Shown here: positions 52,779-61,371 of the stretch, piece after piece
How the letters are laid out: each line of letters opens with the position of its first letter
How positions within the stretch are numbered: the stretch's first letter is position 1
Assembly (NCBI RefSeq): GCF_024294805.1
Contig: NZ_JANCLU010000007.1
Coordinates: 124,001 to 188,000, forward strand
Reading direction: 5' to 3'
DNA: 64,000 nucleotides
Source of the DNA: Alsobacter ponti
GTDB lineage: Bacteria > Pseudomonadota > Alphaproteobacteria > Rhizobiales > Beijerinckiaceae
Made by a program: the position numbers and the translations under genes
The notes under the pieces: generated by a model
What the model saw: only the letters and a program-made list of their open reading frames with translations
Databases searched by the model: none
What the model was told of the DNA's origin: nothing

Positions 52779-54394
52779 GACCGTTCCTCGCGGCCGAGTG
52801 CCGGCGCTCCCCGCGCCTCGCGATCGAAGGCCGTCTGCCCCAGGCCCCAACCGGTGATCTTGTACTTCTCAACCTTGCTCGTCGGCGAGCGCGGAAGCGC
52901 GGAGACAAATTCGATATAGCGCGGCAGCATGAAGCGCGGCATGCGGGTCTCCAGCCAGGCGATCAACTCAGGCGCCGTCAGCGTCTCGCCGGGCTTGAGC
53001 ACAACGACGACGCGGACGTCGTCCTCGCCTTCGGGCGCGGGATGCCCGACAGCGGCGCATTCGGAGATTGCGGGGTGGGCGCCGACATAGTGCTCCACGT
53101 CCCAGGAGGAGATGTTCTCCCCGCGACGGCGGATCCGCTCCTTCACGCGATCGATGAAGTAGAAGTAACCGTCCTCATCCTGGCGTGCGATGTCGCCGGT
53201 GTGAAACCACAGATTCCGCCAGGCCTTGATGGTATCGGCCGGCCTGTCGAGATAGCCCTGCATCATGATGAAGGGAAGTTTCGGCCTCAGCACGATTTCC
53301 CCAGGCTGGCCAACGGGAACCGGCATGTCGTTGTCGTCGACGAGCTGAACCTCGAAGTCCTCGTGAATCGTCCCTGTCGAGCCGAGCCGGCGGTGGGGAT
53401 AGTCCGTGAACATGACGAGGCCCGTCTCGGTCATGCCGTAGGCCTCGACGAGCTTCACGCCAAAGCGCTCCTCGAATTCGGGATCGTAGTGGGCGTTGTA
53501 CATGCAGCGCAGGCGATGGCCTCGATCGAACGGCCCGGGCGGCTGGGCCTTGAGGATCGGCGGGATCGTGAAGATCGTATGGCCGACAGTGGCCCCGCAC
53601 TGGGTCGCCTGCTCGAAGAAACGCGATCCGCTGAAGCGCTCGGCCACGACCACATGCGCGCCGACCATCATCGCGGGGAGCACGCCGAGGCGGCTGGCGA
53701 GTCCGTGGAACAGCGGCAGCGGTGTGAACAGGACGTCGTCGCGCGTGAGGCCCACAGCCCTCAGGAATACGCAGGCCGATGAGAAGAACTGCGCGTTGGA
53801 GATCAGCACGCCTTTGGAGGGGCCGGTCGTGCCCGACGTGTACATCACCGAGTGGAAATCGCGATAGGTGCTGGCGATTTCCGGCTCGTCGCCCTCGGGC
53901 ACGACGAGGTCGTTGAAGTCCATGACCTGAACGCCGTCCGGCAGGCCGGCCACGCCCTCATGGCCGCCCACGACGGCGATCCATTCCAGCGACGCGCGAT
54001 CGGCGTCGTCCAGCGTGGCCAGCGCACCGACGAGGTCGCGGTGGATAACGATGCCCCGGCTCTTCGTTTCCCGGAGCGGGGATCCCAGCAGGAAGCCGGT
54101 GTATTGCGGATTGATGGGAACCATGGCCGCGCCCCGCAGGCAGGCCGCGTACCAGGTAAACACGAACTCCGCGCAGTTGGGCAGCATCATCGCCAGGAAC
54201 TGATCCTTGCCCAGCCCGTGCATGGCCAGGCCACGGGCGACGCTGCGGACAATTCGATCCGTCTCCTCGAAGGTGTAGGTTCGCCCGGCGCAGGTGAGAT
54301 ACGGCCTGTCAGCGTCGACGGTGGCCCGGTGGCGGAGGATGGGTCCCAGCGACCGATGCTCGAGTGGCAGCCGGTAAAAGTCGATTCCGTTCAT
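52775..54394 (-). CDS. AMP-forming acyl-CoA ligase (CaiC-like)
   Basis: The 539-residue ANL ligase activates an acid with ATP and CoA. SVMYTSGTTGPSKGVLISN is the P-loop, EAYGMTETGLVMF the A5 motif, WFHTGDIARQDEDGYFYFIDRVKERIRRRGENIS the A7-A8 region, and PRSPTSKVEKYK the C-terminal Lys motif. The RIRRRGENISSWDVE wording fits the crotonobetaine/carnitine-CoA ligase group. With two CoA-transferases in the same run, the CoA ester could be made by ligation or by transfer, or for two different acids. Confidence 0.9.
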   Translation of the reverse strand: MNGIDFYRLPLEHRSLGPILRHRATVDADRPYLTCAGRTYTFEETDRIVRSVARGLAMHGLGKDQFLAMMLPNCAEFVFTWYAACLRGAAMVPINPQYTGFLLGSPLRETKSRGIVIHRDLVGALATLDDADRASLEWIAVVGGHEGVAGLPDGVQVMDFNDLVVPEGDEPEIASTYRDFHSVMYTSGTTGPSKGVLISNAQFFSSACVFLRAVGLTRDDVLFTPLPLFHGLASRLGVLPAMMVGAHVVVAERFSGSRFFEQATQCGATVGHTIFTIPPILKAQPPGPFDRGHRLRCMYNAHYDPEFEERFGVKLVEAYGMTETGLVMFTDYPHRRLGSTGTIHEDFEVQLVDDNDMPVPVGQPGEIVLRPKLPFIMMQGYLDRPADTIKAWRNLWFHTGDIARQDEDGYFYFIDRVKERIRRRGENISSWDVEHYVGAHPAISECAAVGHPAPEGEDDVRVVVVLKPGETLTAPELIAWLETRMPRFMLPRYIEFVSALPRSPTSKVEKYKITGWGLGQTAFDREARGAPALGREERS

Positions 54395-54431
54395 GGTGTC
54401 AGGCACACAAGCCTCGTCTGTGACTCGGTCG

Positions 54432-55343
54432 TCAGGTGATGGCGATGGGGTTGAGGGGGCTTCCCACACCGCCCACGATGCGCAAGGGAGCCGCGACGAA
54501 AAGGAACTCGCCGACGCCCGCCTCCCGCAATTCTTCAAGGTTGAACAACTCCATCAGGTAGATCCCGCAGCCGCGAATGAGAGCGCGGTGAACGGGGGCG
54601 GCCTTTCCGCTTTCAGTTGGGATGACCTCGACCGCGAAGTTGTCGGCGCCGACAGCCGCGACGTCGCGCTCAGCCAGCCACTGCGCGGCGGCCATACCGA
54701 TCCCGGCCTCGGACTTGAAGGCGCTGACGCCCTCGGACGCGAAGCGGGAGAGCCAGCCCGTCCGGAACAGGACGATCGAGCCGGGTCGAACACGGACGCC
54801 CTGTCGCTGCTCGCACGCCTCGATGTCGGCCGGCGTGATCACGTCGCCGGGCCCGAGGCTTTCAACGCCCCTGAGCGCGCACACGTCCAGCATCACGCCG
54901 GGCCCGACCAGCGGCGGCGTCTTGTCGATGCCGAGACGCGCCGCGCCGTTCGACCGGACGCCGGAAAGCGGAAAGCCGTTGAACAGCCGATGCTCGTCCG
55001 CGATATGGGCGAGCGCGTCCATATGGGTCGTCCCGTGGGTCGGCAGCATGACGACATCGTCGACCGACTGGAAACCCGTCCGGCGCGATAGACCGGCGGC
55101 GTAGTCGCCGCCATCGATGCGCATGTAATGCTGGCAGGCGGGGCGGCCGGGCAGCACGGGGGCGTCGGCCTCTCCGATCGGGAGGGCGAGGCTGAAGACC
55201 CGCCCGTCGCGAACCAGGCCCACGGCCTCCTTGACCACCTCGGGCGTCAGGAGGTTGGCGGCGCCGCGCTCGTCGCCTTCACCCCAGCGGCCCCAATTCA
55301 ATTCGGAGAGCGGGCGCTCTCCGTCGGTCGCACGGTCGTTCAT
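54432..55343 (-). CDS. Cyclase/kynurenine-formamidase-family hydrolase
   Basis: The 303-residue protein has the family metal motif in the form HGTTHMDALAH (His103 to His113), which matches the HxGTHxDxPxH pattern with two changes. WGEGDERGAANLLTPE is a typical start for the long bacterial subgroup. Members hydrolyse amides or cyclic esters; the substrate here is unknown. Its ATG overlaps the CoA-transferase stop. Confidence 0.83.
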   Translation of the reverse strand: MNDRATDGERPLSELNWGRWGEGDERGAANLLTPEVVKEAVGLVRDGRVFSLALPIGEADAPVLPGRPACQHYMRIDGGDYAAGLSRRTGFQSVDDVVMLPTHGTTHMDALAHIADEHRLFNGFPLSGVRSNGAARLGIDKTPPLVGPGVMLDVCALRGVESLGPGDVITPADIEACEQRQGVRVRPGSIVLFRTGWLSRFASEGVSAFKSEAGIGMAAAQWLAERDVAAVGADNFAVEVIPTESGKAAPVHRALIRGCGIYLMELFNLEELREAGVGEFLFVAAPLRIVGGVGSPLNPIAIT

Positions 55344-56503
55344 TGGCCGGCCCCGACCGGCCGAACGCCGCCCCAGCCATTGGCCCGAATGTCGCGGCTA
55401 TGCTCCCCCGGAAGCGGGGCGCGGCGCACCTCACCCGGATTGCGCGCGAACTTCCACGGCGTACCGGACAGCGTCATCTGTCCCCGCGTGGGCGCGGCGA
55501 CATCGACGAGCATTCCGTTCTCGCGATAGTGGGAATGGTGCCGGAAATCGTCGAAGGAGGATGGCTTGGCCACGGGCACGGCGTTTCGTTCCATCGTGCG
55601 GACCCAGTGTCCGATGGAGCGTGACGCGAAGACGGGGTCCAGCAAGGCATCCAGTGCATCCCGGTTGGCGACGCGCTCGGCGTTCGTGGAGAAACGCGGG
55701 TCCTCGGCCAGTTCCGGCCTTTCGATCGCCGCGCAGAACCCCTGCCACTGATGCTGCGACGTGACGGACACCGCGACGAAGCCGTCAAGCGCGCGGAACA
55801 GCCGATCCGGCGCGAGATAAGTGGTCGCGCTGCCCATTGGGCGGGGATGGCCGCCCGCCAGGTGCTCGGCGACCCGCACGCGCTGCAACGCCATCGCAGC
55901 CTCGACCATGGTGATGCGCACCAGCCGCCCTTTGCCCGTGCGTTCCCTCTCGATCAGTGCGGTGAGAACTCCCTGCACGATGCACATGGACGTGTTGACG
56001 TCGAAATGTCCGTACCAGCGCACGCGCTGGCGTGGCGCTCCGGGAGCGCCGTTGACGGACGTCGAGCCCGTGAATGCCTGGATATGCGGGTCGGTGGCGC
56101 CGACCGTGACCAACGGGCCGGACCATCCGAAGCCCGACGCCGACGCGTAGATCAGCCGCGGATTCGATGACGAGAGCTCCTCCCATCCGAGGCCGATGCG
56201 GTCCGCGACCCCAGGTCGGAAATTCTCGAGGAACACGTCCGCGCCGGCGATCAGCGCCTGCGCTTCCTTGCGCTCGTCGGGCTTCTTCAGGTCGAGGACA
56301 AGGCCGCGCTTGGACACGTTCATCGAGATGTAGGTGCTCGACAGCCCGCCCTGCGTGGGCATGACGTTGCGGATGAAGTCCCCCTGGGGAGATTCCAGCT
56401 TGATGACGTCGGCGCCGAGCTGGCCGAGCAACGCGCCGGCCCATGGACCGACGGCCCCCATGCTGGCGTCCACGACCCTCACTCCGTCAAGCGGGCCCTT
56501 CAT
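55340..56503 (-). CDS. CaiB/BaiF CoA-transferase (catalytic-type subunit)
   Basis: The 387-residue class III CoA-transferase has the N-terminal LDGVRVVDASMGAVGPWAGALLGQLGADVIKLE and SKRGLVLDLKKP. Asp168 in HFDVNTSM aligns with the catalytic Asp of formyl-CoA transferase (GDSNTGM). It overlaps the next CoA-transferase gene upstream by four bases, so the two are likely subunits of one enzyme. Confidence 0.9.
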   Translation of the reverse strand: MKGPLDGVRVVDASMGAVGPWAGALLGQLGADVIKLESPQGDFIRNVMPTQGGLSSTYISMNVSKRGLVLDLKKPDERKEAQALIAGADVFLENFRPGVADRIGLGWEELSSSNPRLIYASASGFGWSGPLVTVGATDPHIQAFTGSTSVNGAPGAPRQRVRWYGHFDVNTSMCIVQGVLTALIERERTGKGRLVRITMVEAAMALQRVRVAEHLAGGHPRPMGSATTYLAPDRLFRALDGFVAVSVTSQHQWQGFCAAIERPELAEDPRFSTNAERVANRDALDALLDPVFASRSIGHWVRTMERNAVPVAKPSSFDDFRHHSHYRENGMLVDVAAPTRGQMTLSGTPWKFARNPGEVRRAPLPGEHSRDIRANGWGGVRPVGAGQ

Positions 56504-57684
56504 GGCGAATTCCTCCCCTTTGGAGGTCCGGGCGGCCACGAGGCTCCGGCGATGTCGCCGGGGCAAGGCGCGGCGCGCGGGCGTGGATCGGCGACGGTTG
56601 CACCGTCGAAGGCGAAGGGGGTCGCGACCTGGCGGGTGGCGCCCTCCGGCGCGCCCTCCACGCTGACCAGTGGATTGAGGTGGCGCATTTGCGGGTGGGC
56701 CAGGATCTCCGCGTAATCGTGGAACTTGACCGAAATGCCTCCGAAGCCATTGATGAGATCGGACGCCTCCTGCGAGGTCATCGCGCGGAATGCGGCGTGA
56801 TAGACAGGGCCGTGGCTGGCCTTGCGATCCCCGATGTAGATCGTCGATCGCCAGTCCGCGTATTCGGGATCGTCGGGAAGGTGGCCGAGCCCCACGGCCT
56901 CGCAGAATTTCACCCAGCCGTCCCGCTCGCCATGGCGGAAGTCGAACGTCACCTGGCCGTCGCTGGTCTCCCACCCGATATCCGCGGGCCAGTGCGGACC
57001 GTTGAGGTGGAAGCCTTCCCACTTGTCGGGATCGCTCTGCGCGGCCAGCAAAATCTGCTTTTGCGAGAGGAGCTGTCCCAGCAGGGAGATTTCGCAATAG
57101 TCTCCCCGCCCATCGCGTTCCCGGCGATACAGCATCGCGAGCACCGCCTCCACGGCGGCCATGCCGCCGCCGACCGAGGCAATCTCGTATCCCACGCGGC
57201 AGGGAGCCTCGGGGCGGCCCGCATAGCGGTGGAAGCCCGCCAGCACCTGGATGACGAGTTCCGATCCCGCACGGCCCGCGAGCGGCCCTTGCAGGCCGAT
57301 GTCGCTGATCTCGCAGACGCAGAGGCGAGGATTGGCGTCGCAAAGCTCGCGCCACGCCATTCCGGCGAGCGCCCGCGTTTCGGGGTCCTGATGCACGACC
57401 ACCACGTCGGCGTCACGGAGCAGGCCGGCCAGCACGTCCCGGTCTTCGGCGGACCGCCAGTCGACGATGATGCTGGACTTGCCGCGGTTGAGGTGTTCGA
57501 AGATCGCGGATCGCCCGTCGGCGCAGGCCGGCCCCCACTGGCGCGCGCGATCGCCGCCCGGCGGCTCGACCTTCACCACGCAGGCCCCCAGGTCCGCGAG
57601 CTGCATTCCGCAAACGGGGCCCGCTATCCCCTCGGCGATTTCGAGGATCCTGACGCCCCCCAATATCCGGAGGAACTCGCTCAT
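56500..57684 (-). CDS. CaiB/BaiF CoA-transferase (lacks the catalytic Asp)
   Basis: The 394-residue class III CoA-transferase homologue has LGGVRILEIAEGIAGPVCGMQLADLGACVVKVEPPGGD at the N-terminus. In hand alignment the catalytic Asp position falls in GYEIASVGGGM, with Ser or Ala and no Asp. The C-terminus is Pro-rich. GGAGG precedes the ATG. As the first gene of the 14-gene run it lies 180 bases from the divergent LysR gene. A regulatory or structural partner role for the second CaiB protein is inferred. Confidence 0.86.
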   Translation of the reverse strand: MSEFLRILGGVRILEIAEGIAGPVCGMQLADLGACVVKVEPPGGDRARQWGPACADGRSAIFEHLNRGKSSIIVDWRSAEDRDVLAGLLRDADVVVVHQDPETRALAGMAWRELCDANPRLCVCEISDIGLQGPLAGRAGSELVIQVLAGFHRYAGRPEAPCRVGYEIASVGGGMAAVEAVLAMLYRRERDGRGDYCEISLLGQLLSQKQILLAAQSDPDKWEGFHLNGPHWPADIGWETSDGQVTFDFRHGERDGWVKFCEAVGLGHLPDDPEYADWRSTIYIGDRKASHGPVYHAAFRAMTSQEASDLINGFGGISVKFHDYAEILAHPQMRHLNPLVSVEGAPEGATRQVATPFAFDGATVADPRPRAAPCPGDIAGASWPPGPPKGRNSP

Positions 57685-57864
57685 CACTTTCCTCCCGGCC
57701 CTGTGAAGGGGAGCCGTCGCTCGCGAAGGACGGAATGCACCCCCCGTTCTTCTCCGCGGCGAACCGATCAAGTTCTGTTTGCAAAAGACTAGCGGCCACG
57801 ACACCATGGGTCCAAGACATAGTGCGTATGGCCAAAATGCCGCGGCGGCATAGGAGATGCGACC
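57685..57864. promoter_or_regulatory. Divergent LysR/catabolic-operon control region
   Basis: This 180-base gap separates the LysR gene from the 14-gene run, the usual place for LysR sites. It includes CATA-GTGCG-TATG (57817-57829), a short inverted repeat around five bases, close to the LysR start. The standard T-N11-A spacing is not met by this repeat, so it is only a candidate. Confidence 0.45.
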
Positions 57865-58815
57865 TTGGACCTGCGGGAGCTGCGGTATTTCGTCTACGTG
57901 GCGGAGCTCAAAAGTTTCTCCAAGGCCTCCGTGCATCTCCGCATCGCTCAGCCGGCCCTGAGCCGGCAGGTTCGAAAGCTCGAAGAAGAGCTGGGCGTTC
58001 AGTTGCTCGTTCGGGCCGGCCGGGGCCTGCAGCTCACAGAAGCGGGCGCTCTCCTTCACAGCCGCGCACAGTCTCTGATGCGCCAGACAGTCCAGATCGC
58101 CGACGACGTTCGCGCGCATGCCAGCGCGGTGAGCGGAACGATCACCGTGGGGGTTCCGCCGGCGGCCGGTGAGGTTCTGGTTCCACTGGTGGTGCGCAGA
58201 TGCGAGGAGCTTTACCCTGGCATTCGTCTGAACGTTCTCGAGGGATTCAGCGGCTATCTCTACGAGAAGCTTCTGAACCAGGAACTCAATCTCTGCCTGC
58301 TCCACAACCCCGTGGCCCACAGGAACCTGGACATCCACCGCCTCCTCGTGGACCACATGCATCTGGTCGGGCCGGGCCCGAACGTTCAGGGCGTGCCGCC
58401 CGCAACGCCCGCGCTTGCCGCGGACTTTGACCGCCTGCCCCTGATCCTGCCGTCACGGCCGCACAGCCTCCGACTCCTGCTTGAGAACAATATCGCGGAG
58501 CGGGGCTCGCGCCTGAACATCAAGCAGCAGGTCGACGGGCTTCTGATCATCAAGGCGCTTGTTCGCGAGGGGCTCGGGTACACGATCCTGACGTATGGGT
58601 CCGTGTACCGGGAGGTCGAGGCAGGCACCATGACGGCCGCCCCGCTGACTCCCGAGATCACCTGGACGCTCTGCATGGCGCATCACCATGAGCAGAGGCT
58701 CTCACGGCCGGTGCAAGTGGTCATGGAGATCATTCGAAACGAGGTTCATACCCTCGTTTCCCAGAACAAGTGGCGAGGCGCGTCCCCGTATTTGCCCAAG
58801 CGCCAGACGGCCTGA
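57865..58815 (+). CDS. LysR-family transcriptional regulator
   Basis: The 316-residue regulator has the N-terminal winged HTH (DLRELRYFVYVAELKSFSKASVHLRIAQPALSRQVRKLEEELG) and the C-terminal effector-binding domain from about residue 90. The start is TTG at 57865 with TAGGAG upstream; no better start lies near the HTH. It is divergent from the CoA-transferase run and most likely controls it in response to a pathway compound. Confidence 0.93.
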   Translation: MDLRELRYFVYVAELKSFSKASVHLRIAQPALSRQVRKLEEELGVQLLVRAGRGLQLTEAGALLHSRAQSLMRQTVQIADDVRAHASAVSGTITVGVPPAAGEVLVPLVVRRCEELYPGIRLNVLEGFSGYLYEKLLNQELNLCLLHNPVAHRNLDIHRLLVDHMHLVGPGPNVQGVPPATPALAADFDRLPLILPSRPHSLRLLLENNIAERGSRLNIKQQVDGLLIIKALVREGLGYTILTYGSVYREVEAGTMTAAPLTPEITWTLCMAHHHEQRLSRPVQVVMEIIRNEVHTLVSQNKWRGASPYLPKRQTA

Positions 58816-58945
58816 ACCCGAAGACGGCACGCCTATGCCGCGCTGGCAATCGCCGTTTCACCAATCGGCATTGGAGCGGCGCTCCCCCGGCCGATAGCAT
58901 CCTGCGCGACCGACAGCAGGCGCTCCGCGCTGGGAGGTATCGCGC

Positions 58946-59953
58946 ATGCGCACCGGGCTTACCGAACGGCTTGGCATCGACGTTCCGATCATTCAGGCGC
59001 CCATGAACTGGGCGACCGACGCCCGGCTTGTCGCCGCGGTGTCGGCGGCGGGCGGCCTCGGCACGCTGGGGCCGAACGCGGGCGCACGGGAACCGAGCAC
59101 CGATCCGGCGGTGACGGGCGAGAGGCTGCGGGCGCAGATCCGCGCGGTGCGGGCGCTGACGCCACGACCCTTCGCCGTCAATGTTCCCATCGGGCGGGGC
59201 GGGGCCCGCGTCTTCAGCGACCGAGCCGTGGAGATCGTGCTGGAGGAAGCCGTGCCGGTCGTCATCGTGGCGACAGGCAGTCCGGACGTCTACACGGAGC
59301 GCCTCAAGGCGGGTGGCGCGTTCGTCATTCATGCCACCGCTTCCGTCAAACACGCCGTCAAGGCGGAGAAGGCGGGTGTGGACGCCGTGGTGGCCGAGGG
59401 CTTCGACGGAGGCGGGCACAGCGGCTTCGCCGAAATCCCGATGGCCGTCCTCGTCCCGCAGGTGGTCGACAATGTTGGGATCCCGGTGATCGCGGCGGGG
59501 GGCATCAGCGACGGGCGCGGCCTTGTCGGCGCGCTCGCGGCCGGCGCCCAGGCCGTCTACATGGGCACGCGCTTCATGGCCTGCGAGGAAGCGCCGATTC
59601 ACCCGAGGGTGAAGCAGGCGCTCGTCGATGCGGATGACACGGCGACGATGTCCTGGGGCCGCTCGACCGAGGTCGCCCGCACCCTCGCCAACGGCTTTGC
59701 GAGACGCTTTCGTGAAATGGAGCTCGCGGGAGTCAGCGCGGCCGAACTGCACCAGTTCATCGCGCACTACCCGCCTGGTCCCAACCGGCGTGTTGGCGGA
59801 CTTGTCGCCGGCGACATGGAAGACGGCGAGATCTACGCCGGCGCGGGAGCGGGCCTGATCCGAAGCGTGCTTCCGGCGGCCGAGATCGTCGCCCGGACGG
59901 TTCGCGAAGCGCACGCCGTCATCGGCCGGCTGGCGGCAACGGGAAGCAATTGA
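58946..59953 (+). CDS. NAD(P)H-dependent flavin oxidoreductase (nitronate monooxygenase family)
   Basis: The 335-residue TIM-barrel FMN protein has IIQAPMNWATDARLVAAVSAAGGLGTLG, VVAEGFDGGGHSGF with His158, and the phosphate-binding VIAAGGISDGRG and GAQAVYMGTRF. Nitronate monooxygenases and FabK-type enoyl reductases share this fold, so an enoyl-thioester reductase role is also possible. It follows the LysR gene by 130 bases on the same strand and may belong to its regulon. Confidence 0.85.
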   Translation: MRTGLTERLGIDVPIIQAPMNWATDARLVAAVSAAGGLGTLGPNAGAREPSTDPAVTGERLRAQIRAVRALTPRPFAVNVPIGRGGARVFSDRAVEIVLEEAVPVVIVATGSPDVYTERLKAGGAFVIHATASVKHAVKAEKAGVDAVVAEGFDGGGHSGFAEIPMAVLVPQVVDNVGIPVIAAGGISDGRGLVGALAAGAQAVYMGTRFMACEEAPIHPRVKQALVDADDTATMSWGRSTEVARTLANGFARRFREMELAGVSAAELHQFIAHYPPGPNRRVGGLVAGDMEDGEIYAGAGAGLIRSVLPAAEIVARTVREAHAVIGRLAATGSN

Positions 59954-60306
59954 ATCGCCGCCTGGGCGCGAGACCTGCTCTGCGCTCCGCCGAACTGGCG
60001 CCCCGTCTCGGCCGGCGGCATTGGAGGCATTTGCGCGCACGGTTGGAGCCGTCGTCGGGCAAGGACCTCTCGACCTCGCGAGGTTGAACACCCTCCACGT
60101 CCGGACGCCCGCGTTCGGGGCCGGCTCCATCGCCTGTGAGGATTTGCCTATTTAACGACGAAATACGGAATTTCCAAAAAACCACAGATATCCATGTTGA
60201 TATTCGGCCTGGGCTGGAGCACAGTCGGTGTTGTCAGGTGACGGGTCGATCCGCGTGGCGAACGCGCCCTGTCGCTCGTGGATTCACAAAAATTGGAGAC
60301 GCCGCC
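59954..60306. other. 353-base intergenic region
   Basis: No gene is seen. The second half (about 60136-60230) is A+T-rich compared with everything around it and probably carries the promoter of the next gene. It is also where the sequence style changes back to the more extreme codon use of the core, so it is a candidate right border of the catabolic block. I find no repeat of the tRNA-Thr end here. Confidence 0.55.
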
Positions 60307-61347
60307 GTGATCATCGACCGCCGGACTTTGATGATGTCGACCGCGGGCCTGGTTCTCGCCGCGGGGGCGAGGCCCGCTTCGGCGCAGGGGGCGGTGGCGG
60401 TACGCGTGGGGTTCGTGCCCGTGATCGGGGCGAGCGCTCTCTACGTGATGCAGGCGAGCGGCATGGCCGAGAAGGACGGACTGAAGCTCGCGCTGACCAA
60501 GTTCGACTCCGGTCCGAACGCCATCCAGGCGCTCGCGTCCGGCACGCTCGACATCATGGTCATCGGCGTCTCGCCCATCGCGGTAGCGAAGTCCAAGGGC
60601 ATCGATGTCTCGGTGGCCGCTTCGGGCGCGTATGGCGGGTCGGCGTTCGCGGCGGGGCCGGCGCTCGACAAGGCGTTCAAGGAGGCCGGGGGCGATCCGG
60701 CCAAGGCCTTCGCCGCCTTCCGCGCCGCGAACGGCCGGCCGGCGAAGCTCGGCACGCTGCCGCCCGGCGGCGTGCCCACGGTGGCGCTGCATCACTGGCT
60801 CTGGAAGGTGGGCAAGGTCGACAAGGCGGACGTGCAGATCGTCGCCATGGGCATCGAGGCCGTGCAGCAAGCCATGCTCACCGGCGCGGTGGACGGGGGC
60901 ACGCTGCTCGAACCCTCGGTGACTATCGTCACGGACCGCGACCCCCGCATCAAGCGCATCGCCGTCGCCACGGAGATGTTCCCGCAGATCCCGGGCGTCG
61001 TCATCGCCGTGAGCGGCGCCTTCCTGAAGGCGCAGCCCGACGCGGCCGAGCGCTTCGTGGCGCAGGCGATCCGCGCCACCGAGCTGATCAAGTCGGCCCC
61101 GGACAAGGCCGCGCCTTACGTCAACGCGGTGCTGGGCGGCGGGCTGGTGAGCGAGAGCCTGATGGCGGCGGCGCTCAAGTCGCCGGCGGTGAAGTTCGAG
61201 ACCGACCCCCGCGTCACGGCGGCGGCGACGGCCGAGCTGCTGGCCTACCAGGTCGAGCTGGGCGATTTCCCCGCCGCGCCGAAGACCGAGGGCCTGTTCG
61301 ACATGGCGCTCTACGAGCGCGCCGCGAAGCGCGCGGCCGCCAACTGA
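60307..61347 (+). CDS. ABC transporter substrate-binding protein (NitT/TauT type), orphan
   Basis: The 346-residue periplasmic protein has a signal peptide with an Arg pair (IIDRRTLMMSTAGLVLAAG, cleavage near ASA-Q, residue 26) and the SsuA/TauA-like fold: RVGFVPVIGASALYVMQASG, SGTLDIMVIGVSPIAVA, TLLEPSVTIV. No permease or ATPase gene is visible within the window. GTG 60307 with GGAG upstream is preferred; an open frame back to 60136 lacks signal-peptide logic. It converges on the PadH-like gene with a 24-base gap. Confidence 0.85.
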   Translation: MIIDRRTLMMSTAGLVLAAGARPASAQGAVAVRVGFVPVIGASALYVMQASGMAEKDGLKLALTKFDSGPNAIQALASGTLDIMVIGVSPIAVAKSKGIDVSVAASGAYGGSAFAAGPALDKAFKEAGGDPAKAFAAFRAANGRPAKLGTLPPGGVPTVALHHWLWKVGKVDKADVQIVAMGIEAVQQAMLTGAVDGGTLLEPSVTIVTDRDPRIKRIAVATEMFPQIPGVVIAVSGAFLKAQPDAAERFVAQAIRATELIKSAPDKAAPYVNAVLGGGLVSESLMAAALKSPAVKFETDPRVTAAATAELLAYQVELGDFPAAPKTEGLFDMALYERAAKRAAAN

Positions 61348-61371
61348 GGCTCGCGGCCCCCGCGGGTCGCC

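Noticed and set aside
60136-60306. Upstream extension of the NitT/TauT binding protein
   Set aside because: It would place about 57 polar residues before the signal peptide, and the DNA is A+T-rich promoter-like.
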